Counted from the first letter of the stretch, positions 52,906 to 63,625 are shown. The stretch: DNA of 64,000 nucleotides from Polaromonas sp. CG_9.7 (GCF_015752205.1 NZ_JADOVG010000005.1:186001-250000); one strand, 5' to 3'. The notes: generated by a model not told the origin, from the sequence alone. Made by a program: numbers and translations.

Positions 52906-53036
52906 ATTGGAGTTCCCGAAGTACCGCCGTGCATTGCGCAAGGAATATCTGGTGGTTTACCCCATTGCCAGACCCGGTCAAAAGCGCTTGAATGCGGATA
53001 AAGTTCAACATACATTTTTCAGAACGGAGTTCCATT

Positions 53037-53897
53037 TTGAGCGCAGAAAAATCCATCGGCAGCGGGTTGAGGCTCGAAGATGGGCAAGCTGGGGCAGCAC
53101 TTCCCCTTACCCCAACCAGACAAGCCCGAAAGCCCAAGGAAGACCGGCATTTCGTGACTGCACTTGCGCGTGGTCTCGAAGTGTTGTCCTGCTTTAGTCA
53201 CGGCGAAATCACCCTGAGCAACCAGGAACTGGCTCAGCGCTGCAAACTGCCCAAATCCACCGTGTCGCGCCTGACCATGACGCTGACCAAACTAGGCTAT
53301 CTGATCCACGTGCAGGAAAGCGGCCGTTATCGCCTGGGCACGGCCTGTCTGGCGCTGGGCAGCGCACTACTCAACAAGCTCGATGTACGCAAGATCGCTC
53401 GGCCAATGATGCAGGAGCTGGCCGAATTCTCGGGAGCTTCGGTATCGCTGGGCCTGCGCGACAAACTGTCCATGATCTACGTGGAAAACTGTCGCAGCTC
53501 TGCTGCCCTCACACTGACGCTCGACGTGGGTTCGCGCATGCCGCTGTCTACGTCGGCCATGGGACGGGCGTGGCTTGCTGCTGTCACCCAGGATGATCGC
53601 TTGGAGGCAATGAAACAGATTTGCGAGCTGGATCACCTCGCCTGGCCGAAGGTCAAGGCTGGCGTGGACAAAGCACTGGAAGACTACAAAACGCTGGGTG
53701 TTACCTGCTCGTTTGGTGACTGGAACAAAGAGGTCAACGGAGTGGCTCGCGCGTTCGATCCGGGTAATGGCCTTCCCATCATGGCAGTCAACGTAGGTGG
53801 CCCTTCATACAACCTGTCGCCGCAGTTTCTGCTGGACGAAGTGCGCCCACGCCTGTTGCAGGTGGTGCGCTCCATTGAGAATGCGTTGCCCACCTGA
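53037..53897 (+). CDS. IclR-family transcriptional regulator
   Basis: From a TTG at 53037 with CGGAG about 8 bases upstream, the protein has 286 residues. The winged HTH (VTALARGLEVLSCFSHGE and LAQRCKLPKSTVSRLTMTLT) is followed by the IclR effector domain (LDVRKIARPMMQELAEFSGA, VGSRMPLSTSAMGRAWLAA, VARAFDPGNGLPIMAVNVGG). The frame is also open from ATG 52992, but that lacks a ribosome-binding site and reads into the IS scrap. It lies just before the fatty-acid-like catabolic genes on the same strand and is the probable regulator. IclR proteins bind small aromatic or acyl effectors. Confidence 0.88.
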   Translation: MSAEKSIGSGLRLEDGQAGAALPLTPTRQARKPKEDRHFVTALARGLEVLSCFSHGEITLSNQELAQRCKLPKSTVSRLTMTLTKLGYLIHVQESGRYRLGTACLALGSALLNKLDVRKIARPMMQELAEFSGASVSLGLRDKLSMIYVENCRSSAALTLTLDVGSRMPLSTSAMGRAWLAAVTQDDRLEAMKQICELDHLAWPKVKAGVDKALEDYKTLGVTCSFGDWNKEVNGVARAFDPGNGLPIMAVNVGGPSYNLSPQFLLDEVRPRLLQVVRSIENALPT

Positions 53898-54671
53898 CCG
53901 GCCTGGAGCCATGCCCAGTGCCGGGCGGCCTGCAGGTTTCATGCGGTTTCTTAGAGACGACGCAACAAGCTGCGCAGTGCGCCGAAACGCGTTCACTCCC
54001 AACGATAAAAATCCATCTCAATGCTGCGACTTGTCCGGTAAAAAACCTCGTCAGCGCGGCCACAAGCGGCTGAAAATGGCGAACTGCGCCAACACCACTT
54101 TGCTTTGCGTCCAGTCATAACGGCGAGTTTTTATCCAGTTATGGCGGTGTCAGCCAAGTTGCAGACCCATGCCAGCGCTACCTCACGGCCCTGGCACCCG
54201 TCAAACATTGTTTTGATCTGGCAGACAACAAGTATCCCGGTAGCCGGCTACTCAAAAAAGTTGGCTAGAACTGGTAATCATTTTCCAAGATATGCGTTGT
54301 GCACTACTGCCTGCATACCCTTCGCCATCTCCAATATCCCGCCCACCACATACGGCTCGGCTCCGTCTGCCACCCGGTTGTGTAATGCAAACGTGTCTTT
54401 GGCGAAGCGATGCGTCGTCGGCGAGGCTTTGAAAATTTCGTGTCTGTGATCGGCATGATGAAAATGCTGAATCGGTCTTTGTGCGTGCTGCATCTTAAAC
54501 AAACAAAGCACACATTGCCGTAAGGATTCAGTTTTTCGTCCAGAGGAAACCCGCCTTTACGTTCAAGATGAATACGGCTATTATCATAATTCGTTTGGAA
54601 TGATGTTCTGCACAGCAGTCCTAAAGTCAAATAATTTTTGATTTAGCCCTTCAAAAGAATGGAGACATACC
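53898..54671. other. Non-coding stretch between the IclR gene and the catabolic operon
   Basis: This 774-bp stretch shows no convincing gene. On the reverse strand, frames near 54278-54630 have partly protein-like text (for example NVCFVCLRCSTHKDR and ILEMAKGMQAVVHNAYLGK) in two different frames, suggesting the decayed remains of an unidentified gene. The right end must contain the operon promoter; GAATGGAGA (54658-54666) is the ribosome-binding area for the first enzyme. Confidence 0.4.
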
Positions 54672-56759
54672 ATGAACCCAGTGGATTACAAGCTGCGCGG
54701 CTCGGTGGCTGTGCTGACCCTGAACAACCCGCCCGTCAACGGCCTAAGCTTCGCACTGCGCAGCAGCATTGTGGTCAGTCTGGACCGCGCGCTGGCAGAT
54801 CCGGCCGTGACCGCCGTCGTGCTTACCGGTGGCGAAAAAATTTTCTCGGAAGGTGCCGACATCAATGAATTTGGTACCTCGAAATCGTTGACCTCGCCCA
54901 GCCTGCCAGATGTGGTCAGTGCACTGGAGCAATCACCTAAACCGGTGGTGGCTGCGATCGCCGGACACGCACTGGGTGGTGGTCTTGAGCTCGCCCTCGG
55001 TTGCCATTTCCGCTTGGCGAAGCAAGATGCCACTCTGGGCCTGCCCGAAGTGAAGCTAGGCTTGTTGCCGGGCGCTGGTGGCACACAGCGTCTGCCGCGT
55101 GCGATCGGTCTGGAATTGGCGCTCGACATGATCGTCTCGGGCACACTGCAAAAGGCAGCCAGCTTCGCTGGCACTGATTTGGTCGACGAGTTGGTAAGTG
55201 CGGACGTAGTCGCCGCAGCCGTGGACTTTGCAGAGCGAGTCGTGAAAGAAAAACGTCCTCTGCGCCGCCTGCGCGACGTGCAGATGCCCACCGCCGGAGC
55301 CGACGCCTTTCTGCAATTCGCCCGAAACAGTGTTAAGACGGCCGCCAAGGGCCTACCCGCCCCGCTGTTATGCATGGAGTGCGTGGCTGATTCAGTGACG
55401 CAACCGTTTGAAGAAGGCCTTAAGCGCGAACGCGCCGCCTTTTTTGCCCTGATGGCTACACCCGAATCGCGCGCTGCGCGTCATGTGTTTGCGGCCGAGC
55501 GCGCCGCCGGCAAGCTGCCAGACATTCCAGCCGACACGCCGCTGCGCGCCATCGAGACCGTGGGCGTCATCGGTGCCGGCACGATGGGCGGCGGCATCGC
55601 CATGAACTTCCTTAATGCTGGTACGCCGGTGGTGCTGCTGGAGACCGCGCAGGAAGCGCTGGACCGAGGCTTGGCCACCATCCGGCGCAACTATGAGAAC
55701 AGCGCCAAACGCGGCAAACTCACGAAGGCGCAAGTCGAGCAGCGCATGGGCTTGCTCACGCCGACACTTGACTACACCGCCTTCGCCGACGTGGACCTGG
55801 TGATTGAAGCAGTGTTCGAGCAGATGGATGTGAAAGAAAAGGTGTTCACCCAGCTCGACGCCGTGTGCAAGCCGGGTGCCATCTTGGCCTCCAACACCTC
55901 CTACCTCGACATCAACAAAATTGCCAGCTTCACGAAGCGCCCGCAGAATGTGCTTGGCCTGCATTTCTTCAGCCCGGCCAACATCATGAAGCTGCTGGAG
56001 ATCGTGCGCGGCGAAAAGACCGCCAACGACGTGATGGCCACGGCGCTTGCGCTGGGCAAGCAAATCGGGAAGGTGGCTGTGGTCTCGGGCGTATGCGATG
56101 GCTTTATTGGCAACCGCATGTTGGCCCGCTATGGCGCTGCGGCTCACGCAATGGTGGTAGCGGGAGGTATGCCCCAGCAGATCGACAAAGCCATGGAACG
56201 CTTTGGCTACGCCATGGGCCCTTTCCGTGTGGGCGATCTCGCTGGCCTGGACATTGGCTGGGCCACACGCAAGCGCAAGGCGGCTGAAGCCGGTGTGCCC
56301 CACGACCCGACCATCGCCGACAAAATCTGTGAGCTGGACCGTTTCGGCCAGAAAACCGGGGCAGGCTGGTATCGCTACGAATCCGGTGTGCGTGAACCGC
56401 AGACCGATGCACTGATTGAAAAGCTTATCGTCGACTACCGTAATGCCAAAGGCGTCATCGTGCGCAAGGTTAGTGACGAAGAAGTGGTCGAGCGCTGCAT
56501 CTTCGCCTTGGTCAATGAAGGCGCGCGCATCCTCGCCGAGGGGATTGCCGTGCGCGCCTCGGACGTAGACCTGGTCTACCTGAACGGCTACGGCTTCCCG
56601 ACCCGCCGTGGCGGCCCCATGTGTTATGCCAACGAAGTCGGCTTAACCAACGTGGTGCGTGCCCTGCGCCGATTCGCCGGCGAGCCCGGCGCCGATGCGT
56701 CTTGGCAACCTGCACCCCTGCTGGTCCGGCTAGCCGAAAACAGCAAAACCTTCGTTTAA
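54672..56759 (+). CDS. Bifunctional enoyl-CoA hydratase / 3-hydroxyacyl-CoA dehydrogenase (FadB/FadJ-like)
   Basis: The 695-residue protein has an N-terminal crotonase domain with the oxyanion and Glu motifs [20 protein letters not shown] and [20 protein letters not shown], so both catalytic Glu residues are present. The NAD-binding domain [20 protein letters not shown] and two C-terminal 3-hydroxyacyl-CoA dehydrogenase domains ([38 protein letters not shown]) follow. It hydrates enoyl-CoA and oxidises the 3-hydroxyacyl-CoA. It is the first gene of the island operon and is followed by a thiolase, making a complete lower beta-oxidation pair. Confidence 0.95.
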   Translation: MNPVDYKLRGSVAVLTLNNPPVNGLSFALRSSIVVSLDRALADPAVTAVVLTGGEKIFSEGADINEFGTSKSLTSPSLPDVVSALEQSPKPVVAAIAGHALGGGLELALGCHFRLAKQDATLGLPEVKLGLLPGAGGTQRLPRAIGLELALDMIVSGTLQKAASFAGTDLVDELVSADVVAAAVDFAERVVKEKRPLRRLRDVQMPTAGADAFLQFARNSVKTAAKGLPAPLLCMECVADSVTQPFEEGLKRERAAFFALMATPESRAARHVFAAERAAGKLPDIPADTPLRAIETVGVIGAGTMGGGIAMNFLNAGTPVVLLETAQEALDRGLATIRRNYENSAKRGKLTKAQVEQRMGLLTPTLDYTAFADVDLVIEAVFEQMDVKEKVFTQLDAVCKPGAILASNTSYLDINKIASFTKRPQNVLGLHFFSPANIMKLLEIVRGEKTANDVMATALALGKQIGKVAVVSGVCDGFIGNRMLARYGAAAHAMVVAGGMPQQIDKAMERFGYAMGPFRVGDLAGLDIGWATRKRKAAEAGVPHDPTIADKICELDRFGQKTGAGWYRYESGVREPQTDALIEKLIVDYRNAKGVIVRKVSDEEVVERCIFALVNEGARILAEGIAVRASDVDLVYLNGYGFPTRRGGPMCYANEVGLTNVVRALRRFAGEPGADASWQPAPLLVRLAENSKTFV

Positions 56760-56782
56760 CCACACCTATTACGGAGCATTCC

Positions 56783-57961
56783 ATGATCGATGCAGTCATT
56801 GTTTCCACCGCACGTACCGGTCTGGCCAAGAGTTGGAAAGGTGCTTTCAACATGACCTATGGCGCCACGCTCGGCGGCCATGCCGTGCAGCACGCAGTCG
56901 CCCGTTCTGGTGTTGATCCCAACGAGATCGAAGACTGCATCATGGGTGGTACCTTTGGAGAAGGCACGACCGGCGGCAATATTGCCCGCGCCATTGCCCT
57001 GCGCGCTGGCCTGCCGGTAACCGTGGGGGGCGTGAGTGTCAACCGCTTTTGTTCCTCGGGCCTGCAGACTATCGCCATGGCCGCGCAGCGGGTCATCCTG
57101 GAGGGCTGCCCTGCCATTGTGGCCGGCGGCGTAGAGAGCATCAGCTGCGTGCAAAACGAAGCCAACGTCCACATGCGCCGCGATCCTTGGTTGATTGAGC
57201 ACAAGCCCGAGCTGTACTGGAGCATGCTGCAGACAGCTGAAACCGTTTCACAGCGCTACAAAATCAGCAAACAGGCGCAAGACGAATACGGCGTACGCAG
57301 CCAGTTGCGCGCCGCCGCAGCCCAAACCGCAGGCAAATTCAAGGACGAGATCTTCGCTATGACCACCACCATGGGCGTGGCCGACAAAGCCACAGGCCGA
57401 ATCAGCAGGAAAGAAGTGACCATCGATTCCGATGAAGGTATTCGTCCCGATACAACAATCGAAGCGGTACAGAAGATTCGCGCTGCCTTGCCAGGAGGCG
57501 TGGTTACAGCAGGCAACGCCAGCCAATTCAGCGACGGTGCCTCGGCCTGCGTGGTGATGAACGCGAAACGCGCCGAACGGCTCGGCATCCAGCCCCTCGG
57601 CATCTTCCGCGGCTTCGCCATTGCGGGTTGTGAGCCAGACGAAATGGGCATTGGCCCGGTCTATGCCGTACCACGCCTGCTGCAGCGAGCGGGTCTGAAG
57701 GTGGAAGATATCGGCCTGTGGGAGCTCAACGAGGCCTTTGCCTGCCAAGTGCTCTACAGCCGCGACAAGCTAGGTATTCCAGACGAACTGCTCAACGTCA
57801 ACGGCGGTGCTATTGCCGTGGGCCACCCCTACGGCGTGAGCGGCGCGCGCCTGACCGGCCACGCGCTGATCGAAGGCAAGCGGCGGGGCGTTAAATTCGT
57901 GGTGGTCACCATGTGCATCGGCGGTGGCCAGGGAGCGGCCGGCCTGTTCGAAGTCTGCTGA
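56783..57961 (+). CDS. Acetyl-CoA C-acyltransferase (thiolase)
   Basis: From the ATG at 56783, preceded by ACGGAG, the enzyme has 392 residues. The nucleophilic Cys is in [17 protein letters not shown] (about residue 88). The catalytic His is in [16 protein letters not shown] and the second Cys in [15 protein letters not shown]. It cleaves 3-ketoacyl-CoA to acetyl-CoA and a shortened acyl-CoA. It lies 23 bp after the FadB-like gene. Confidence 0.95.
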   Translation: MIDAVIVSTARTGLAKSWKGAFNMTYGATLGGHAVQHAVARSGVDPNEIEDCIMGGTFGEGTTGGNIARAIALRAGLPVTVGGVSVNRFCSSGLQTIAMAAQRVILEGCPAIVAGGVESISCVQNEANVHMRRDPWLIEHKPELYWSMLQTAETVSQRYKISKQAQDEYGVRSQLRAAAAQTAGKFKDEIFAMTTTMGVADKATGRISRKEVTIDSDEGIRPDTTIEAVQKIRAALPGGVVTAGNASQFSDGASACVVMNAKRAERLGIQPLGIFRGFAIAGCEPDEMGIGPVYAVPRLLQRAGLKVEDIGLWELNEAFACQVLYSRDKLGIPDELLNVNGGAIAVGHPYGVSGARLTGHALIEGKRRGVKFVVVTMCIGGGQGAAGLFEVC

Positions 57962-58006
57962 TCCCAATCCAATGTCAAAGACAAAGATAACAATAAGGAG
58001 ACAAGC

Positions 58007-58780
58007 ATGAGCGTCAAACAACTGTTCCAGCTCGACGGCCAGGTCGCCCTGATCACCGGCGGCTCACGCGGCCTGGGCCTGCAAATGGCCGAGGCCCTGG
58101 GTGAAATGGGTTGCAAGGTGGCGATCAGTGCGCGCAAGGCCGATGAGCTTGCTGAAGCCAAGAAACACCTGGAGCGCAAAGGCATCACTGTGTTCACCGT
58201 AGTGAACGACCTGCAGAACAGCGAAAGCATTCCCGCATTGGTCGACGAAGTGCTCAGCGCCTTGGGGCCGATCGACATACTGGTCAATAACGCGGGCGCC
58301 ACCTGGGGAGCGCCCGCCGAAGACTACCCCGATGCCGCTTGGCACAAGGTGATGAACCTGAATGTGAACGCACCCTTCTTCCTCGCACGCGAGGTTGGCA
58401 AGCGCTGCATGATTCCGCGTCAAAAGGGGAAAATCATTACCATCGCTTCGGTGGCTGGACTAAAAGGCATGGGTGCTGGTGTGCAGACTGTGGCGTACAA
58501 CACTTCCAAGGCAGCCGCCATCAACCTGTCCCGTGCGCTGGCCGGGGAATGGGGGCAATACAATATCAACGTGAACGCCATCTGCCCCGGCTTTTTCCCG
58601 TCCAGAATGTCGGCCGGTTTGCTGGACACGATCGGCGAAGCCGTGATCGCCCGTTCACCGCTCAAGCGTCTGGGCGGTGACGAAGACCTGATGGGTACAG
58701 TGGTGTTCTTGGCCAGCGAGGCCTCGCGCCATATCACCGGCCAATACATTGCAGTCGACGGTGGTAGCTCGGCAGTATGA
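58007..58780 (+). CDS. SDR-family oxidoreductase
   Basis: The 257-residue short-chain dehydrogenase has the cofactor motif ALITGGSRGLGLQMAEALG, NNAGATWG and the catalytic YNTSKAAA with a preceding Ser (TIASVAG). In the lva scheme the SDR (LvaD) reduces a 4-oxoacyl-CoA to the 4-hydroxyacyl-CoA; gene neighbours suggest the same role here. It could instead act on a 3-hydroxyacyl-CoA. Its stop overlaps the kinase start (ATGA). Confidence 0.9.
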   Translation: MSVKQLFQLDGQVALITGGSRGLGLQMAEALGEMGCKVAISARKADELAEAKKHLERKGITVFTVVNDLQNSESIPALVDEVLSALGPIDILVNNAGATWGAPAEDYPDAAWHKVMNLNVNAPFFLAREVGKRCMIPRQKGKIITIASVAGLKGMGAGVQTVAYNTSKAAAINLSRALAGEWGQYNINVNAICPGFFPSRMSAGLLDTIGEAVIARSPLKRLGGDEDLMGTVVFLASEASRHITGQYIAVDGGSSAV

Positions 58781-59871
58781 GCCAGCCCGCATCAAACGAC
58801 GTGCAATCGCAGTTCACCGGCACCCAACCGGTGGGACCCTACAACGCCTTCGACGAAGCGCGCCTCGCCACCTGGATGGCTGCCAACGTGCCCGGCTTCC
58901 AGGGCCCGATGTCTGTGGCCCAGTTCAAGGGCGGTCAGTCCAACCCGACCTATCTGCTCACTGCAGGTGGCCAACGCTACGTGTTGCGCCGCAAGCCACA
59001 AGGCGATCTCCTGCCCTCGGCACACGCCGTCGACCGAGAATTCCGCGTGATCAGCGCGCTGGCCAGCACCAACGTCCCCGTGGCAAAAACGCATGCCTTG
59101 TGCGAAGACGCCACCGTCATCGGCTCGATGTTCTACGTGATGGACCATGTGGAAGGCCGCATACTCTGGGACCCCACCCTGCCCGGCATGGAAGCGACTG
59201 AGCGCGGCGCTTATTACATTGAGATGAACCGTGTCATGGCAGCGCTGCACAACGTTGACCCAGTCGCCATTGGCCTGGCCGACTACGGCCGTCCCGGCGC
59301 CTACCTGGAACGCCAGATCGCACGCTGGACGCGCCAGTATAAAGCGGCCGAGACCGAGCCGATCGAAGCAGCCGACCTCCTCATCGACTGGCTGCCCCGC
59401 CATATGCCCACAGAGGGCCAGAGCCGCATCGTGCATGGCGACTATCGGCTCGACAACGTGATCTTCCACCCCACCGAGCCGCGCATCGTCGCAGTACTCG
59501 ACTGGGAGCTATCAACCCTCGGGGATCCACTGGTGGACTTCGCCTACCACTGCATGACCTGGCACATGCCCGCCGGACGCTCGCGCGGCCTGCGGGGTGG
59601 CAACCTGGCCACGCTCGGTATTCCGTCTGAGTCCGACTACCGAGCGCAGTACATGCAGCGCACGGGCCGCAGCACAGCGGTGGCTGAAGCCGACTGGACT
59701 TACTACCTGGTGTTCAACATGTTCCGCCTGGTCGGCATCCTGCAAGGCATTGCCAAGCGCGCTGAATTGGGCACAGCGTCGAATGCTTCGGCCGTCGAAA
59801 CGGCCAAGCGCGCCCGGCCCCTGGCAGAGCAGGCCTGGAATCTGGCTCTGACACTGCACCACAACCGCTAA
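58777..59871 (+). CDS. ACAD10/LvaA-type phosphotransferase (APH family)
   Basis: The 364-residue protein has the aminoglycoside-phosphotransferase fold: nucleotide loop [13 protein letters not shown], catalytic loop [16 protein letters not shown] and metal motif [20 protein letters not shown]. This is the kinase module of human ACAD10/11 and of LvaA, which phosphorylate the hydroxyl of 4-hydroxyacyl-CoA thioesters. It is coupled to the SDR (ATGA) and followed by an ACAD10/11-type dehydrogenase, the same pairing as in lva operons. The substrate is inferred, not shown. Confidence 0.85.
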   Translation: MSQPASNDVQSQFTGTQPVGPYNAFDEARLATWMAANVPGFQGPMSVAQFKGGQSNPTYLLTAGGQRYVLRRKPQGDLLPSAHAVDREFRVISALASTNVPVAKTHALCEDATVIGSMFYVMDHVEGRILWDPTLPGMEATERGAYYIEMNRVMAALHNVDPVAIGLADYGRPGAYLERQIARWTRQYKAAETEPIEAADLLIDWLPRHMPTEGQSRIVHGDYRLDNVIFHPTEPRIVAVLDWELSTLGDPLVDFAYHCMTWHMPAGRSRGLRGGNLATLGIPSESDYRAQYMQRTGRSTAVAEADWTYYLVFNMFRLVGILQGIAKRAELGTASNASAVETAKRARPLAEQAWNLALTLHHNR

Positions 59872-59897
59872 TCGCATATAAAACTATTGGAGACCCC

Positions 59898-61121
59898 ATG
59901 GATTTTGATCACTCACCCAAGGTTCAAGCGCTACAGGCTCGCGTGAAAGCTTTCATGGTCGACCACGTCTACCCTGCAGAGCCGCAATTCGCCGACGAGA
60001 TGAACGCTTTCCGTGCGGCAGGCAACCCGTGGCAGGAACCGCAGGCGATGGAAGCGCTGAAAGCAAAGGCTAAAAGCGCGGGCCTGTGGAATCTGTTTCT
60101 GCCCGAATCATCACTCGGCGCAGGCCTCACCAACCTTGAATACGCGCCACTGGCCGAAATCATGGGCCGCTCGGCCATTGGCTCCGAGCCCTTCAACTGC
60201 TCGGCTCCCGACACCGGCAATATGGAAACCATCGTGCGCTACGGCACACCCGAACAGCGAGAAAAGTGGTTAAAACCTTTGCTCTCCGGCACCATCCGCT
60301 CGGCCTTCGCCATGACCGAGCCCGCAGTGGCCTCCAGCGACGCCACCAACATCGAAGCAAGCATCCAGCGCGACGGCGACCATTACGTTATCAACGGCCG
60401 CAAGTGGTGGACCTCGGGCGCCAACGACCCGCGTTGCAAGATCATGATTTTCATGGGAAAGACCGATCCCGAAGCCTCGCGCCATTCGCAGCAGTCAATG
60501 ATTCTTGTGCCCATGGACACACCTGGCGTGAAGGTATTGCGGCACCTGACGGTGTTTGGCTACGACGACGCACCCCATGGTCACGCTGAAGTCGAATTCG
60601 TCAACGTGCGTGTGTCCGCCAGCAACATGCTGCTAGGCGAAGGCCGTGGCTTCGAGATTGCCCAAGGCCGCCTGGGACCAGGCCGCATTCACCACTGCAT
60701 GCGCGTCATCGGCCGCGCTGAACGTGCGCTGGAAGACATGTGCAAACGTGCCACGCAACGCACCGCCTTCGGCAAGCGCATCGCCGACCAGGGTGTCACG
60801 CGCGAGCGCATTGCCCAGTCGCGTATCCTGATCGACCAGTCGCGCTTTCTGGTACTGCACGCCGCCTGGAAAATGGACAAAGTGGGCAACAAACAGGCGC
60901 GCCAGGAAATTGCCATGATCAAGGTTGCCGCGCCCTCGATGGCTTTGCAGGTGATCGACTGGGCCATGCAAGTGCATGGCGGCGCTGGCGTCAGCGACGA
61001 TTTCGGTCTGGCCAAAGCCTATGCCAGCGTGCGCACCCTGCGCTTCGCAGACGGCCCGGACGAGGTGCACCGCAACGCGATTGCCAAAGAAGAGCTGGCC
61101 CGCCACACCACGAAATTCTGA
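59898..61121 (+). CDS. Acyl-CoA dehydrogenase, ACAD10/11-like
   Basis: The 407-residue flavoprotein has the ACAD fold with [20 protein letters not shown] and WWTSGANDP. The region where classical ACADs have a catalytic Glu (YEGT) reads [19 protein letters not shown], as in ACAD10/11 and LvaC. Those enzymes process the phosphorylated 4-hydroxyacyl-CoA to an enoyl-CoA. It follows the kinase by 26 bp. The sequence fits a specialised rather than a straight-chain dehydrogenase. Confidence 0.9.
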   Translation: MDFDHSPKVQALQARVKAFMVDHVYPAEPQFADEMNAFRAAGNPWQEPQAMEALKAKAKSAGLWNLFLPESSLGAGLTNLEYAPLAEIMGRSAIGSEPFNCSAPDTGNMETIVRYGTPEQREKWLKPLLSGTIRSAFAMTEPAVASSDATNIEASIQRDGDHYVINGRKWWTSGANDPRCKIMIFMGKTDPEASRHSQQSMILVPMDTPGVKVLRHLTVFGYDDAPHGHAEVEFVNVRVSASNMLLGEGRGFEIAQGRLGPGRIHHCMRVIGRAERALEDMCKRATQRTAFGKRIADQGVTRERIAQSRILIDQSRFLVLHAAWKMDKVGNKQARQEIAMIKVAAPSMALQVIDWAMQVHGGAGVSDDFGLAKAYASVRTLRFADGPDEVHRNAIAKEELARHTTKF

Positions 61122-61141
61122 GCCCATGAGCCATTTAAATC

Positions 61142-62839
61142 ATGTCTGAACCACACGAACTTCACTGGCCGAAAGATCTCTCCAAGCATCTGACGCTGCC
61201 CGAAACCGGCCTGTTCTACAACGCCGAGGTCTCGGCCCGGCGTTATGCCAACAAGCCCTACCTGATCTACTACGGCTCGACCCTGAGCTTCGCCGAATTT
61301 CACGATGAAGCCACACGCCTGGCTGGCTACCTGCAGCAGGTGTGTGGCGTTAAGTCTGGCGACCGCGTATTGCTGTATCTGCAGAACAGCCCGCAGTGGG
61401 TGCTGGGCTACTACGCCATATTGCGCGCCAATGCCGTCGTGGTGCCGGTGAACCCGATGAACATGAGCGAGGAGCTGGCGCACTATGTGGCCGACACTGG
61501 CGCAAGCGTGGTCATCTGCGCGCAGGATCTTGTGTCGCAATTGACGCCGCACCTGAACCCTGCTGCGGTTGAAGCGCCCGTGTTGAAGCATTTGGTGGTC
61601 GCCACTTACAGCGACTACCTGACCGAAGTCACAGATCTGCGCCTGCCCGATTTCGTGAGCGCAACGCGTCAGCACCTGTCAGGCGACGGTCTTCATGCCT
61701 GGAGAGATGCCCTCGCTGCTTCGCTCCAGCCTGGCCCAGTCAGCACCGGTCCTGACGACCTCTGCGTCATGCCCTACACCTCGGGCACCACTGGCCACCC
61801 CAAGGGCTGCATGCACACCCACCGTAGCGTGCAGTGCACAGCCATTGGCGGCATGCATTGGTTCGCCCGAACCCAGGACGCGGTGATGCTCTCGGTACTG
61901 CCCTTCTTTCACGTTACCGGCATGGCTGGTGGCATGAATGGGCCGATGTTCATCGGTGCCACCATCGTGGTCATGTCACGCTGGGACCGTGAGACCGCTG
62001 CCGAACTTATGCAGCGCCATGGCGTGACCAGCTGGCAAGCCATCTCCACCATGGTGGTGGATTTTCTGGCAAACCCCCGTATCGCAGAATACGACTTGTC
62101 AACACTGAAAGGCATTCGGGGCGGTGGCGCAGCGATGCCAGCGGCAGTAGCAAAAAAGCTGCGCGAGCTCACGGGCCTCGATTACATTGAAGGTTACGGC
62201 ATGAGCGAGACCATGGCGGCCACCCACATCAACCCGCCGCACCGGCCCAAGCCGCAGTGCCTGGGCATTCCGATTTTCGACGTGGATGCTCGCATCATCG
62301 ATCCCATCACTCTGGCCGAACTTCCGCAAGGGGAAACAGGCGAAATCGTGGTGCACGCACCGCAGGTCATGCAGGGCTACTGGCGCAACGAAGGTGCCAA
62401 CGCCCAAACCTTCATCATCCTAGATGGCAAACGCTTCCTTCGCACCGGCGATCTGGCACGCATCGACGAGGAGGGTTACTTCTTCATGATGGACCGACTC
62501 AAGCGCATGATCAATGCGTCGGGCTTCAAGGTTTGGCCGGCCGAGGTGGAAGCACTCATGTACCACCACCCCGCGATTCACGAGGTGTGCGTGATCGGCG
62601 CACAAGACGCCAAACGTGGTGAAACCGTCAAGGCCTTCGTGGTGCTAAAGCCAGACCAGGTGGGTCAAATCCGTGCGCAAGACATTACGGCCTGGGCCCA
62701 CGAACACATGGCAGCCTACAAGAGCCCCCGCTTGGTGGAATTTGTGGACATCCTGCCCAAGTCGGGCACTGGCAAAATCATGTGGCGCGAACTGCAGGAG
62801 CGCCAAGCAGAAAACGACAAAAAGGAAACCGGTTCATAA
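61142..62839 (+). CDS. Acyl-CoA synthetase (AMP-forming, fatty-acid CoA ligase)
   Basis: The 565-residue ANL-superfamily enzyme has the P-loop motif MPYTSGTTGHPKGCMHTHRS, the A5 motif EGYGMSETMAATHINPPH, and the A8 hinge FLRTGDLARIDEEGYFFMMD followed by RLKRMINASGFKVWPAEVEA and GKIMWRELQER. It activates a carboxylic acid to its CoA thioester, the entry step for this operon. Homologous position in lva is LvaE. The preferred acid is not readable from sequence. Confidence 0.93.
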   Translation: MSEPHELHWPKDLSKHLTLPETGLFYNAEVSARRYANKPYLIYYGSTLSFAEFHDEATRLAGYLQQVCGVKSGDRVLLYLQNSPQWVLGYYAILRANAVVVPVNPMNMSEELAHYVADTGASVVICAQDLVSQLTPHLNPAAVEAPVLKHLVVATYSDYLTEVTDLRLPDFVSATRQHLSGDGLHAWRDALAASLQPGPVSTGPDDLCVMPYTSGTTGHPKGCMHTHRSVQCTAIGGMHWFARTQDAVMLSVLPFFHVTGMAGGMNGPMFIGATIVVMSRWDRETAAELMQRHGVTSWQAISTMVVDFLANPRIAEYDLSTLKGIRGGGAAMPAAVAKKLRELTGLDYIEGYGMSETMAATHINPPHRPKPQCLGIPIFDVDARIIDPITLAELPQGETGEIVVHAPQVMQGYWRNEGANAQTFIILDGKRFLRTGDLARIDEEGYFFMMDRLKRMINASGFKVWPAEVEALMYHHPAIHEVCVIGAQDAKRGETVKAFVVLKPDQVGQIRAQDITAWAHEHMAAYKSPRLVEFVDILPKSGTGKIMWRELQERQAENDKKETGS

Positions 62840-63058
62840 AAGAAAGCCCGAGCCGCCATTGCCCGCTCAGTTGGGACACCCATGGTTGTCGATGACATCT
62901 GGGTCGATCCACCCCAACCAGGCGTAATCATGGTGAAGATGCAAGCCTGTGGTGCACGCCATAGCGATCTCTACACAGCCAGAGGCATCATTCCTGGGCG
63001 CTGTCAAGGAAGATGCCGCATAAAGTTCGATGCTCAAGTGGCTAGTTTTTCGGGTTGA
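62840..63058 (+). pseudogene. Truncated zinc alcohol dehydrogenase remnant
   Basis: Directly after the ligase stop, in the same frame, text such as KARAAIARSVGTPMVVDDI then PPQPGVIMVKMQACGARHSDLYTARG matches the N-terminus of zinc-dependent alcohol dehydrogenases. The zinc Cys-Gly-Val-Cys-His is replaced by CGARH. Homology stops near 63000 and the frame ends at 63058. The rest of the gene is lost, probably through the IS insertion on its right. Confidence 0.7.
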
Positions 63059-63162
63059 TTCTGCTCCTTTGGTGTTTGCGGGTTGAGGCGCACTTCGGTG
63101 ATTGGCGACCAGTTACGAGTCCCCCCTGACCAGCCGTTGGGATTGGCGTTTGCGGCCGCGGC

Positions 63163-63625
63163 TTAGACCTTGGCGCGCTCATCCAGAATGACCTCATCTA
63201 GTTTGAAGTGCCGCTGCGCTGGGGTCACCATTCGAATGGTACTGTGCCGATGCTCGTGGTTGCACCAATACACCAACTCGGTGACCCAGCGCCGCGCCTG
63301 CAGCAGGCCACTAAATGGTTTGACGGGTATTCATGCCGGTACTTCAGTGTCCTGAACACGGACTTGGAGAAAGGGTTGTCGTTACTGACCGCCGGTCGGG
63401 TGCGAGAACCCGCCACACCCAGACGCTGCATGGTGGCGATCACGGGCGCTTTGTTGTCGGCTCCTGTGAGCTTGCCCTGCCCATGGGACTTGACTCAGTT
63501 AAACAGCGTCTGATCGACAATTCCCAGCGTGCGCGCCACCGCCGTGATTCTTAGGCCGTTCTCCACCACCCGACTGCCTATTGCTTGAATTCGAGCGTGC
63601 AGCACGCCCTTGATGTTTTCGTCAT
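63163..63625 (-). pseudogene. Collapsed IS3-family insertion element (orfA joined to orfB)
   Basis: On the reverse strand from ATG 63625, orfA-like text (MTKTSRACCTLEFKQ) meets an in-frame TAG, then runs in another frame as ITAVARTLGIVDQTLFN and GQGKLTGADNKAPV. There it joins the C-terminal half of the orfB integrase: IATMQRLGVAGSRTRPAVSN and FRTLKYRHEYP. After a further frameshift comes LQARRWVTELVYWCNHEHRH up to the TAA at 63163. The middle of the element, including the first DDE Asp, is deleted. It is inactive. Confidence 0.85.

Noticed and set aside
52901-53197. 98-codon forward frame with KYRRALRKEYLVVYPIA
   Set aside because: It runs through the IS6 scrap junction into the IclR gene in the wrong frame; no homology could be recognised.
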